Shown here one piece after another: positions 1-8,305 of a stretch of DNA of 64,000 nucleotides. The stretch lies in the NCBI GenBank assembly GCA_036960175.1, contig JBALWH010000002.1:152249-216248 (forward strand). The letters run 5' to 3'. The notes under the pieces are model-generated. The model was not told the origin of the DNA. It made no database searches and saw only the letters and a program-made list of their open reading frames with translations. The stretch's first letter is position 1, and every line of letters begins with the position of its first letter. The translations under genes and the position numbers were made by a program. This stretch comes from Motiliproteus sp036960175. Lineage in GTDB: Bacteria; Pseudomonadota; Gammaproteobacteria; Pseudomonadales; Balneatricaceae.

Positions 1-56
1 TCCAACGTTGTGTAGAAAATATTGATCCAGATCATAAGTCTGAGTCCAATAATGGC

Positions 57-83
57 TAAAGACAATAGATAGAGTGCCGATAC
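57..83 (+). promoter_or_regulatory. Candidate sigma-28 (FliA) promoter P1 of fliC
   Basis: The sequence reads TAAAGACA-N11-GCCGATAC, which matches the enterobacterial FliA consensus TAAAGTTT-N11-GCCGATAA with exact spacing. Transcription would start near position 90 and give a leader of about 155 nt before fliC. It is the upstream member of a tandem pair. Its -10 differs from consensus in the last base only. Confidence 0.7.
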
Positions 84-133
84 AAATATCCATAGCGAAT
101 AACTTCGCAGGAATCATCGGCTAACAAAAAAAT

Positions 134-160
134 TAAAGCGTTTGTTTGAAGTGCCGATAA
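134..160 (+). promoter_or_regulatory. Candidate sigma-28 (FliA) promoter P2 of fliC
   Basis: The sequence reads TAAAGCGT-N11-GCCGATAA. The -10 element is a perfect consensus match and the spacing is exact. The expected start near 167 gives a leader of about 80 nt. Within this leader, GGGTC-TCT-GACCC (185-197) can form a short hairpin. FliA, the cognate sigma factor, is encoded at 41293-42009. Confidence 0.85.
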
Positions 161-246
161 GTTAACTAACGATGTAAAGCACTAGGGTCTCTGACCCCGT
201 TTATAAAAGATATTTAGCAGCTAAGTCTGCACGAGGAGAAGTAATC

Positions 247-2292
247 ATGACTCTAGTAATCAACTCCAATATTCAGTCTCTGAACGCTCAGCGCAACTTG
301 ACCGCCTCCGGTGGTGATATGGATCAAGCAATGGAGCGTTTGTCTTCCGGTAAGCGCATTAACAGCGCCGCAGACGATGCCGCCGGTCTGGCCATCTCGA
401 GCCGGCTGACCTCGCAGGTTCGAGGTCTTGACCAAGCTGTTCGTAACGCCAATGATGGTACCTCTTTGATTCAAACCGCAGAAGGTGCATTGCAGGAATC
501 CACCAATATCTTGCAGCGGATGCGTGAACTGTCCATCCAGTCTGCTAACGGAACCTTCACCGATGGTAACCGTGCCACGCTGAATGCTGAGGTTAGTCAG
601 TTGAAGACGGAACTGACCCGAATCGCCGAAACTACTACCTTTAACGGCTTGAATATTCTGGATGGAACTCTGGGCGACGTGGCCTTGCAGGTGGGCGCGG
701 AAGCCAATGAAACCATTACTTTTAACCTCGGTAGCGGCTTCGATGCTGATGCCCTCGGTACCGTTGGAGACAGTGGTTCTACAGCGGGCTTTATTGGTAC
801 AGCCATCACTGATGATAACGCAGTTATTCTTGCAGACTCGATTTCTGTGAATGGTCAGAACCTGTTTGCCGCAGATATGGATTTCAATAGTACGGGCGCG
901 TCAGCGGTAGGCATCGAGACCAGCACCGGCTTGAAAGAAGCCCTCGATACAATGAACACTAATCTGTCCGGTATTACAGCATCTGCGTATACCATATTTG
1001 AAGCAGATACCAGCGGTACCGGCACTCTGGATGCCACCAATGATTTGACCATTGCAATTGCAGGTGCTGGCACTGAGGAATCTACTACATTTAATAGCTC
1101 ATCAAGCCTGACGGATTTGGCTTCTCAGATTAACAGCTCTATGAGTACCGTTGTTGCGTCTGTTAACGATGAGGGTCGCTTGGTTCTTGAGGCTGCTGAT
1201 GGTGGTACTATTACGTTGACTTCTAACGGTACCGGTACTGCAGCTGCAGGTTTCGGAACTACCACAACTCAAAATTCATCAATCGCGTTTACTTCTGATG
1301 ATGGCGAGCCGATCGAAATTACCTTGGGTACCGCCGGTGTTCAGGCAGAATTGACTCAGTCTGGTCTGCAGTTGTCCGGTTCTGCCACTGCGTCAGGTGT
1401 TGTTAGTGGTAATAACTTTGCTAGTTCCGCTGAGGTAGGTGCCTCTTTCGAAAAGGATAGCCTGTTTATCAACGGCACAGTTATCGATAATACCGATACC
1501 GATAGCTTTCAGGGCAAGCTAGATGCGATCAATGCAGTTAGCGCCCAGACTGGTGTTACGGCTACGGCGCACTTTGAAGCTGTTCTTGATGTTGCTACAG
1601 CTGATGATGATTTGACCATTAACGGCACCACTTTGACTGGTGACGGCACTCAGACCCTTGATGAACTGGTGGCACTGATTAATAACGCCGATCTGGGTGT
1701 TACAGCGAGCCTGTTGAGTGCTGATGGTACTCTGGGTACTGGCCAGTTAACCCTGACTAGTTCTTCCCAGTCATTCTCCATCGGGGCGGAGGTGGGTACT
1801 TCTTATGATATCGACGGTGCTGGCGTTGCTGTTGTTGCTACACCGACAACCGTATTTGCAGGTATACAGCTGGAAAGCGATAACGGCAGTGCAATCTCCG
1901 TGGACCTGAAGCCTGGTGCAACTGCGGTTAACTACAGTCTTCGTGAGACTAATGCGGTATCAGGTACTGGTGGCGGTCAGAGTATTGCCCGGATCGATAT
2001 TTCCACCGCAGCTGGTGCGCAGAATGCCATCGCCGCAATCGATAACGCTCTCGAAAGTGTTAACAACGCTCGAGCAGATATGGGTGCGGTCAGCAACCGT
2101 CTGGACTTTACCGTCAATAACCTGAGCAGTATCTCGCAGAATGCCTCTGCAGCCCGTTCGCGGATCGAAGATGCGGACTTCGCGGCTGAATCTGCGGCAC
2201 TGAGTCGTGCACAGGTGCTGCAGCAAGCCGGTACTGCGATGTTGGCCCAAGCTAACGCTCAGCCGCAGCAAGTGTTGTCGCTGCTACAGTAA
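247..2292 (+). CDS. fliC: Flagellin, large single-filament subunit
   Basis: Encodes the structural subunit of the flagellar filament, exported by the flagellar type III apparatus and polymerised under the FliD cap. The conserved N-terminal D0/D1 helices (about residues 1-180) and C-terminal D1/D0 helices (about 590-681, ending in QPQQVLSLLQ) are typical of polar flagellins. The protein is 681 residues, well above the 390-500 common in pseudomonads. The excess is a Thr/Ser/Gly-rich centre with repeated blocks that resemble flagellin IN (hook-associated) motifs. The ATG start follows an AGGAGA ribosome site. Two sigma-28 promoters lie upstream and a hairpin follows the gene. It is the only flagellin gene in the window. 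Confidence 0.97.
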   Translation: MTLVINSNIQSLNAQRNLTASGGDMDQAMERLSSGKRINSAADDAAGLAISSRLTSQVRGLDQAVRNANDGTSLIQTAEGALQESTNILQRMRELSIQSANGTFTDGNRATLNAEVSQLKTELTRIAETTTFNGLNILDGTLGDVALQVGAEANETITFNLGSGFDADALGTVGDSGSTAGFIGTAITDDNAVILADSISVNGQNLFAADMDFNSTGASAVGIETSTGLKEALDTMNTNLSGITASAYTIFEADTSGTGTLDATNDLTIAIAGAGTEESTTFNSSSSLTDLASQINSSMSTVVASVNDEGRLVLEAADGGTITLTSNGTGTAAAGFGTTTTQNSSIAFTSDDGEPIEITLGTAGVQAELTQSGLQLSGSATASGVVSGNNFASSAEVGASFEKDSLFINGTVIDNTDTDSFQGKLDAINAVSAQTGVTATAHFEAVLDVATADDDLTINGTTLTGDGTQTLDELVALINNADLGVTASLLSADGTLGTGQLTLTSSSQSFSIGAEVGTSYDIDGAGVAVVATPTTVFAGIQLESDNGSAISVDLKPGATAVNYSLRETNAVSGTGGGQSIARIDISTAAGAQNAIAAIDNALESVNNARADMGAVSNRLDFTVNNLSSISQNASAARSRIEDADFAAESAALSRAQVLQQAGTAMLAQANAQPQQVLSLLQ

Positions 2293-2318
2293 AATCATCG
2301 GCCTTGAGCTGATATAAT

Positions 2319-2348
2319 AAGCTGCCCCTTTAAGTTATGGGGCAGCTT
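2319..2348 (+). terminator. Hairpin between fliC and flaG
   Basis: AAGCTGCCCC and GGGGCAGCTT form a perfect 10-bp stem around a 10-nt loop. The following sequence (CATTCTT) has only a weak T tract, so this may attenuate or stabilise the abundant fliC transcript rather than end it completely. It lies 27 nt after the fliC stop. Confidence 0.65.
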
Positions 2349-2371
2349 CATTCTTAAAGGAGTATAAAACG

Positions 2372-2758
2372 ATGGCAGATTCTATGAATGTCGCCGCTGT
2401 GACTCCACCTCAACCGCAACAGAGTGCTGGCACCCCGCAAGTGGGCAGCAGCGTCAACCAGGCCGCGCAGCCAAAAGCGGCACCGATTGATGTTTCAGAA
2501 GCCAGTAAAGCCACTGTTGAGCAGGCTCAGTTATCGGCGGAGGATATTCAATCCACCGTTTCGAAGTTGAACGAGTTCATGTCTCAGGGGCAGCGAGCGC
2601 TTTCTTTCTCGATTGATGATTCACTGGGTGAGGTTGTTGTTCGTGTAACCGACAAAGAAACCAATGAACTGATTCGACAGATCCCTTCTGAAGAAGTGAT
2701 GAAATTCAAACAGCATCTGGATGCTATGTTGGGGATGTTGTTTAACGAGAAAGCCTAG
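2372..2758 (+). CDS. flaG: FlaG family protein
   Basis: A FlaG family protein of 128 residues. The first 60 residues are Gln/Pro/Ala-rich and likely disordered. The C-terminal half carries the conserved FlaG core, with FSIDDSLGEVVVRVTD followed by a conserved IRQIPSEE segment. FlaG proteins sit between fliC and fliD in polar flagellar systems and influence filament length; the molecular role is not settled. An AAAGGAG ribosome site precedes the ATG. The order fliC-flaG-fliD-fliS is the standard one for Pseudomonas and Vibrio. Confidence 0.92.
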   Translation: MADSMNVAAVTPPQPQQSAGTPQVGSSVNQAAQPKAAPIDVSEASKATVEQAQLSAEDIQSTVSKLNEFMSQGQRALSFSIDDSLGEVVVRVTDKETNELIRQIPSEEVMKFKQHLDAMLGMLFNEKA

Positions 2759-2793
2759 GTGCCTTGCCGCAGGTCTTTCGGAGGTGTTTCCCC

Positions 2794-4848
2794 ATGTCAG
2801 ATAATATTATTTCCTCTCTGGGCGCTGGTTCAGGAATCAATACTAAGCAATTAGTTAACGATCTGGTTGCTCTAGAACGAGCACCTACAGACGCGTCTCT
2901 AGATAGCAAGCAGCAAAAATTTGAGTCACAGATCTCTGGCTATGGTGCGCTTCGCAGTGCCATGGCAAGCATTCAGGACGGCCTGGAGTTAATGGTTGAT
3001 CCGGATACGTTTAACGGCCGCAATGTTGACTTCCCCGACACGACTTTTTTGACACCAACGTCGGTTTCTGCAGAAGCGTTAGCGGGCGAATATAGTGTCG
3101 AAGTTATTAATATTGCCACAGCACATTCCTTAAGTACCGATGATGCTGCGCTTTACTCCGATGCTGACGCTATTGTTGGTAGCGGCACACTGACCTTCAG
3201 TTTTGGTGACTGGGATGGCGGTGCATACACTGCGGATGGCACTAAGGCATCACAGGCCATTACTATTGATGACTCGAACAATACTTTGACCGGTATTCGT
3301 GATGCGATTAATGCTGCTGATTTTGGCGCCCAAGCTTCAGTGATCAATACAGGGTCGGGTTTTCAACTCCAGATTACCGCGCCATCCGGTACCAATAACG
3401 AGATGGAAGTGGTTGTTACAGAAGGAGTTCCTGCGGGTTTGTCGGCGCTAGCTTATAATGTTGGTAATTTGAATCTGGATGAGAATCAGTCAGGCTTAGA
3501 TGCCTCGTTGAAGGTCAACGGTTTGAGTGTTTCTCGAGAATCCAATCAAGTCGACGATGTTATTGCCGGTCTTGAATTTACGCTAAATAATGAATCGGCT
3601 GGTGAAACAGTTGCCATCACTATTTCAGAAGACAAAGCGTTGGGTGAGCAAACCATTCGGGATTTTGTTGAAAGTTATAACGCCTTTTTGACTGCCGTAG
3701 AAGAGCTAACAGGTACCGATACTAACGAAGAAGATACCAGCGTTGGCAGTTTGGCCAGTGATCCCTCTGCCAAAACTATGATCAATCAGATTCGTTCTTC
3801 AATCTCGCAAACTATTACTGGCTTGTCGGGTAATTATATCGCTTTGGCCACTGTGGGTATTCAAACTGAAATAGATGGGTCGATCAGTATCAATGAGGAT
3901 CTGTTACGAGATGCCGTTGATAACAATTACAGCCAGGTGGTTGATCTATTTACCCCCACTACCAGCTCAACCAATTCGTTAGTTGATATCATCAAAGTTG
4001 GCGCTACTACCCAAGCTGGAAGTTTTGATGTCGTTGTGACCACTGATCCTGACAAGGGAGAATGGGTTGCCGATAATGCTATCAGTGAAGGTACCTATGT
4101 AGCGGGCACCGACAGTTTTAGTAGCACGCTTACTGCTGACGCGAGCTATACCTTCAAAATCACCGTGGATGGTACGGCCAGTGAAACGGTTTCCCTGACT
4201 GGTGACTTTGATACTGCGGAGGAGGTTCGTGCCAAACTGCAGAGTTTGGTCAATGGTGACGCCAACCTAAGTGGGGTCGGAGCGGCTGTTGATGTCAGTT
4301 TTGATAGCGCCAGTGACAAATTTACCTTTACTTCTCGTGCCTATGGTGCGGATTCCAATGTCAGTGTTACCGAATCTGGTGCAGGAATGATTTTTCTCGG
4401 TGTCGATAAGGACAATGGTACCGCCACGGCGGGGGTAGATGTAGCAGGGACTATTGATGGTGTTGCTGCTTTTGGTTCTGGAAATATAATGTTACCAGAG
4501 TTAGGTAGCCCCTTGGCTGGATTAAGTTTGCAGGTGTCGGTTGGTGCTGCTGCGGCGTCTACAGTGAGTATTACTCATTCCCGTGGTTTCGCTAATGAAT
4601 TAAATAATATTCTAGATGAGTTTTTGGCTAATAATGGTCTGATTGATACACGGGAAGAGACGCTTAAGAGTCGTCTGGAAGGTGTGGAGGAAGACCGCAC
4701 CGACCTGGATACTCGTATTGAAGTGAAGCGAGCGCAACTGGAAGCACAATTTTTAGCTATGGAACGTATAATTGCCACCTTAAATGCTACTAGTGATTCT
4801 CTTGATGGTCTGATTGATCGCTTGCCCTTCACTGCAAGCAGTAATTGA
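2794..4848 (+). CDS. fliD: Flagellar filament cap protein FliD (HAP2)
   Basis: Encodes the cap that folds and inserts flagellin at the filament tip. The start chosen is the ATG at 2794 because GGAGGTG lies 7 nt upstream and the protein then begins MSDNIISSLGAGSGI, the usual FliD N-terminus; an in-frame TTG 30 nt earlier is less likely. The N-terminal coiled region and the C-terminal helical region (about 600-684, rich in Glu/Arg) match FliD. At 684 residues it is about 200 longer than typical pseudomonad FliD. The extra part (about residues 390-590) is a Thr/Ser/Asp-rich insert that looks like flagellin IN modules, in parallel with the enlarged flagellin next door. Confidence 0.95.
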   Translation: MSDNIISSLGAGSGINTKQLVNDLVALERAPTDASLDSKQQKFESQISGYGALRSAMASIQDGLELMVDPDTFNGRNVDFPDTTFLTPTSVSAEALAGEYSVEVINIATAHSLSTDDAALYSDADAIVGSGTLTFSFGDWDGGAYTADGTKASQAITIDDSNNTLTGIRDAINAADFGAQASVINTGSGFQLQITAPSGTNNEMEVVVTEGVPAGLSALAYNVGNLNLDENQSGLDASLKVNGLSVSRESNQVDDVIAGLEFTLNNESAGETVAITISEDKALGEQTIRDFVESYNAFLTAVEELTGTDTNEEDTSVGSLASDPSAKTMINQIRSSISQTITGLSGNYIALATVGIQTEIDGSISINEDLLRDAVDNNYSQVVDLFTPTTSSTNSLVDIIKVGATTQAGSFDVVVTTDPDKGEWVADNAISEGTYVAGTDSFSSTLTADASYTFKITVDGTASETVSLTGDFDTAEEVRAKLQSLVNGDANLSGVGAAVDVSFDSASDKFTFTSRAYGADSNVSVTESGAGMIFLGVDKDNGTATAGVDVAGTIDGVAAFGSGNIMLPELGSPLAGLSLQVSVGAAAASTVSITHSRGFANELNNILDEFLANNGLIDTREETLKSRLEGVEEDRTDLDTRIEVKRAQLEAQFLAMERIIATLNATSDSLDGLIDRLPFTASSN

Positions 4849-4864
4849 TAATATAGGAAGTTCG

Positions 4865-5257
4865 ATGAGTTATTCTAATAAAGCGTTAAAACAGTACCAA
4901 AGTGTTGATGTTAGCTCTGCTGTAAGCAGTGCGTCTCCCCATAAATTAGTAGCCATGTTATTTGATGGTGCTCTGACTGCTTTGGCGCGCGCAAAAGGCA
5001 TGGTAGAGCGCGATGATATTGAGGGTCGCACCAAGCAAATAAATAAGGTTTGTGAAATTATTGTCGGCTTGAAGGGGTCTCTGGATCTCGAGCAAGGCGG
5101 AGAGGTGGCTGCTAATCTGGATAGGTTATACGACTATATTTTGGGCCGTATGCTTATTGCGAACCGTGATGGTGACACTGAAGTCTTGGGCGAGGTTTCG
5201 ACTTTAATTAATGAACTAAAGTCTGGTTGGGATCAAATGCCTGAGGACATAAAGTAG
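4865..5257 (+). CDS. fliS: Flagellin export chaperone FliS
   Basis: A helical protein of 130 residues that binds the flagellin C-terminus in the cytoplasm and prevents early polymerisation. The family hallmarks are visible: YQSVDVSSAVSSASPHKLVAMLFDGAL near the N-terminus in the usual place (shown here only as YQSVD and HKLVAMLFDGAL landmarks) and a C-terminal LKSGWDQM helix. The ATG at 4865 is preferred over an upstream in-frame ATG at 4814 that would overlap the end of fliD. A FliT/FleP-like gene, often found next, is not present before fleQ. Confidence 0.95.
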   Translation: MSYSNKALKQYQSVDVSSAVSSASPHKLVAMLFDGALTALARAKGMVERDDIEGRTKQINKVCEIIVGLKGSLDLEQGGEVAANLDRLYDYILGRMLIANRDGDTEVLGEVSTLINELKSGWDQMPEDIK

Positions 5258-5273
5258 CTTTAGTGACAATGAT

Positions 5274-5305
5274 ACAACCTTCCGGTTTTACGGAGGGTTG
5301 TTGTT
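5274..5305 (+). terminator. Rho-independent terminator after fliS
   Basis: ACAACCTTCCG pairs with CGGAGGGTTGT across a 6-nt loop, with 10 Watson-Crick pairs and one G-U, followed by TGTTTAATT. It lies 16 nt after the fliS stop and should close the fliC-flaG-fliD-fliS group. Confidence 0.75.
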
Positions 5306-5491
5306 TAATTATGAGCTATTCCTTTAAGACCCTACCGGGCCGTTAATTCTGCGGTGTATATCTCGCTGCTGAAACCGTTTTTCTATGAGCGGTAATTTTT
5401 AATCCCTCCTAAATTAATCTTTGATAACGCTGGCTCTGTACTTCCGATATGGGAAATCTCGGCGGGATTACTGTAATGTCGTCTTTTTGGT

Positions 5492-5505
5492 GTCATTAAT
5501 TTGAC
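5492..5505 (+). promoter_or_regulatory. Candidate FleQ box upstream of fleQ
   Basis: GTCATTAATTTGAC fits the published Pseudomonas FleQ consensus GTCaNTAAAtTGAC at all but one specified position. It lies 74 nt upstream of the chosen fleQ start. Its right half overlaps a TTGACT that could serve as a -35 hexamer, so autorepression is a reasonable inference. Binding has not been tested. Confidence 0.55.
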
Positions 5506-5578
5506 TTTTTGTTGGCTTGATGCTTTTCTATCTACTGTGTCTTTGTTTTCGTCAAAATTTTGATAGGTGGGGGTGGCA

Positions 5579-7060
5579 GTGAGCGGTCTTGGTAAGATCA
5601 TTGTGATTGATGATGATGCTTCTCGGCGGCAAATGCTGGGTAGCTTTTTCTCCTTCATGGAATTTGAATGCCTTACACAGGATTTTGTTACTTGGTTTCA
5701 GCAGGATAACGCCAACATATTGACGAAAAGTGAAGCGGTTGTTGTTCTTGGTAACAGTAATCTTCCTATATCCATCGAAAAACTACTGACCGACTTGCAG
5801 GCAGCAGATCCTAATGTCCCGGTAATTACGCTGGGGGATTGGGATGAAACTGCAGCATTAAATTCGAATTTGAGCTCCATGCTGATTGCCTCGTTGCAGT
5901 TGCCTCTTATTAGTACCTCGCTGATTAGCGTGTTACATCAGGCTCAGGTTTATCGTCAGCGCCGTCAAAGCGCTAATGGCCAGCTGCAGTTATGGGAAGA
6001 CCATGCGCGGCTGTTTAACCATTTGGTAGGCGCGAGTAAGCCGATGCAGCATGTGCGGGCGATGATGGCGCAGGTGGCTGATCGGGATGTCAGTGTGCTC
6101 ATTACCGGGGAGTCGGGCACGGGCAAGGAGGTGGTCGCTCGTAACTTGCATCAATCCTCTTCCCGTAAGAATCAGCCCTTTGTGCCAGTTAACTGCGGTG
6201 CTATCCCTGCTGACTTGCTGGAAAGTGAGTTGTTCGGCCATGAAAAGGGCGCCTTTACCGGTGCCATATCGACCCGCATCGGGCGTTTTGAAATGGCTCA
6301 TGGCGGCACTCTGTTTCTGGATGAGATCGGTGATATGCCGCTGCCGATGCAGGTGAAGTTGTTGCGAATTCTGCAGGAACGGCGCTTTGAGCGCGTCGGG
6401 GGTAATAAGACGTTGGAAGTGGATGTGCGCATTATTGCCGCCACCCATAAAGATCTTGAGATCATGATTGAGCACAACACCTTTCGTGAGGATCTGTACT
6501 ATCGCCTTAATGTATTCCCCATTGAAATGCCTGCCTTGCGGGAGCGTGCAGACGATCTACCGTTACTACTGAATGAGCTGTTGCGGCGGGCTGATGTCAG
6601 TGGCTTGGGTAAAATAAAACTGGATCGCTCGGCGCTTGAATCACTTTCACGTCACCCCTGGCCTGGAAACGTCAGAGAATTGGCGAATTTGGTAGAGCGG
6701 CTGGCGATCATGCATCCGGGCGGTATTATTGGTTTTAATGAACTGCCGGCAAAGTTTCGCCACCTGTCAGAACAGGAGTTGCCGGATTATCTCAACGCCA
6801 GTCTCCAGGCCCCGTTGCCTGACGACACGGCTGCTAACGGTTTAGGTCAATTATCGTCGCCAAATAATCATCTAGGCTCCACTTCGTTGCCGGTAGAAGG
6901 TATTGACCTGAAGGGCTATTTGGCAACCCTGGAGCAACAATTGATGGAGCAGGCGTTGACAAAATCCGACGGTGTTGTGGCTAGGGCAGCGGATTTGTTG
7001 CAGATACGGCGAACCACTCTGGTAGAAAAAATGCGCAAATACGGCATACAGCGTAAATAA
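5579..7060 (+). CDS. fleQ: Sigma-54-dependent flagellar master regulator FleQ
   Basis: Bacterial enhancer-binding protein that activates class II flagellar genes with RpoN and in Pseudomonas also senses c-di-GMP. Domains: a FleQ-type receiver-like N-terminus (about 1-120), an AAA+ domain with Walker A GESGTGKE and the sigma-54 contact loop GAFTGA (about 145-380), and a C-terminal Fis-type helix-turn-helix (last 45 residues). The GTG at 5579 is preferred because AGGTGGGGG lies 5 nt upstream; GTG codons at 5567 and 5573 are alternatives. The motif that in P. aeruginosa reads LFRS and holds c-di-GMP reads LFNH here (6011-6022, residues 145-148). It is followed after 3 nt by fleS. Confidence 0.95.
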   Translation: MSGLGKIIVIDDDASRRQMLGSFFSFMEFECLTQDFVTWFQQDNANILTKSEAVVVLGNSNLPISIEKLLTDLQAADPNVPVITLGDWDETAALNSNLSSMLIASLQLPLISTSLISVLHQAQVYRQRRQSANGQLQLWEDHARLFNHLVGASKPMQHVRAMMAQVADRDVSVLITGESGTGKEVVARNLHQSSSRKNQPFVPVNCGAIPADLLESELFGHEKGAFTGAISTRIGRFEMAHGGTLFLDEIGDMPLPMQVKLLRILQERRFERVGGNKTLEVDVRIIAATHKDLEIMIEHNTFREDLYYRLNVFPIEMPALRERADDLPLLLNELLRRADVSGLGKIKLDRSALESLSRHPWPGNVRELANLVERLAIMHPGGIIGFNELPAKFRHLSEQELPDYLNASLQAPLPDDTAANGLGQLSSPNNHLGSTSLPVEGIDLKGYLATLEQQLMEQALTKSDGVVARAADLLQIRRTTLVEKMRKYGIQRK

Positions 7061-7063
7061 CTC

Positions 7064-8305
7064 ATGAGCAGAAAAGATAAAGAGCTGGACCTCAGCAAGC
7101 TTGATGACCCTAGTAAATTGGCGGAAGACCCTCAGCAATTGGCGGAAGCCTTTCGCCAGTTTAATGAAATGTCGGAACAGTTAGCCGCCTCTTATGCGGA
7201 TCTGGAACATCAGGTCGAGCACCTGACCCAAGAACTTCAGCGTTCCAATGAGCAGCGTGAGCGGGAGCTGAGTGAAAAAGAACGAGTGACTCGTCGTCTA
7301 GAGAGTCTGCTGCAGTTGCTGCCTGCCGGCATCCTGGTGCTGGATAGCCGCGGGCGGGTGCATGAGTGTAATCGTGCTGCAGAGGAGTTGCTCGGCAAAC
7401 CGCTGCTGGAGCAATCCTGGATTAGCGTTATCCAGCGTAGTTTTTCGCCTCGGGCAGATGATGGTCACGAAGTCTCCCTCAAAGATGGGCGCCGGGTGAA
7501 TCTGGCCACCCGTTCTCTGGAAGGTGAGCCAGGGCAGATCATTATGCTGACGGACCTGACTGAAACCCGTCGGCTGCAGGATAGTCTCGGTCACCTGCAA
7601 CGACTCTCGTCCATGGGGCGGATGATGGCCTCTCTGGCTCATCAGATCCGCACGCCTTTGTCGGCGGCTATGTTATATAGCTCGCACTTGACCAAGGAAA
7701 ATCTGTCTACCGAGCAGCGCATCCGTTTTGCCAGCAAGGTAAAGGGTCGGCTGAGTTCGCTGGAACAGCAGGTGCGGGATATGCTGATCTTCGCCCGCAG
7801 CGAAACTAAACTGACGGATTTGGTCAGTAGCGAACAGTTGTTTCGGGCTATTGAAGACGCCCTTGATGTGCCGCTGGCGAATGCCGATGCTGATGCCGAC
7901 TATTTCAATGAAACTCCTGCGGTGATGATGCAGTGTAATCTGGAATCTCTGGTGGGGGCCTTTGTGAATCTGGTGGAAAATGCCTTGCAGGCCTCCAGCG
8001 GCGATGCAGCACTGGTTGTACGCAGCCGTTTTCAAGAAGAGGGTTTTCTTTTGTTGATGGTTGAAGATCAGGGGCCGGGTATGGATTTCGACGAACTGGT
8101 CCGGGTACAGGAACCCTTTTATACCACCAAATCCCAAGGCACCGGTTTAGGTTTGGCCGTGGCTCAGGTTATCGCCCGCGCTCATCATGGTCAGTTCGAC
8201 ATTAAATCAGCGCCGGAAATCGGTACTCAGGCAGGCTTTAAGCTGCCCTATATCACGGCACCCCATAACCAACAGAAAGTGGACCTGGAGCAGGCAGATG
8301 ACTAA
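7064..8305 (+). CDS. fleS: Flagellar sensor histidine kinase FleS
   Basis: Cytoplasmic kinase of the FleSR two-component system, which controls the later basal body and hook genes. There is a coiled coil at about residues 30-85, a PAS domain at about 80-170, a HisKA segment with the phospho-acceptor His in SLAHQIRTPLSAA, and a HATPase domain with GTGLGLAV near residue 365. No transmembrane segment is visible, as in Pseudomonas FleS. The gene starts 3 nt after the fleQ stop, and its end overlaps fleR by 8 nt, so the three regulators are likely co-transcribed. No sigma-54 site of its own was seen, unlike P. aeruginosa fleSR. Confidence 0.93.
   Translation: MSRKDKELDLSKLDDPSKLAEDPQQLAEAFRQFNEMSEQLAASYADLEHQVEHLTQELQRSNEQRERELSEKERVTRRLESLLQLLPAGILVLDSRGRVHECNRAAEELLGKPLLEQSWISVIQRSFSPRADDGHEVSLKDGRRVNLATRSLEGEPGQIIMLTDLTETRRLQDSLGHLQRLSSMGRMMASLAHQIRTPLSAAMLYSSHLTKENLSTEQRIRFASKVKGRLSSLEQQVRDMLIFARSETKLTDLVSSEQLFRAIEDALDVPLANADADADYFNETPAVMMQCNLESLVGAFVNLVENALQASSGDAALVVRSRFQEEGFLLLMVEDQGPGMDFDELVRVQEPFYTTKSQGTGLGLAVAQVIARAHHGQFDIKSAPEIGTQAGFKLPYITAPHNQQKVDLEQADD

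Larger units (their letters stand above)
5258..5566. other. Intergenic region fliS-fleQ
   Basis: This 309-bp stretch holds the fliS terminator at its left end and a FleQ-type palindrome at 5492-5505. A TTGACT at 5501-5506 could act as a -35 element, but no good -10 lies at the right distance. No coding sequence was recognised; the short minus-strand frame across it has no family features. Confidence 0.6.

Noticed and set aside
2023..2260. Long minus-strand frames inside fliC, fleQ, acs and other genes
   Set aside because: These are shadows of strongly biased coding sequence, have no ribosome sites and show no family features.
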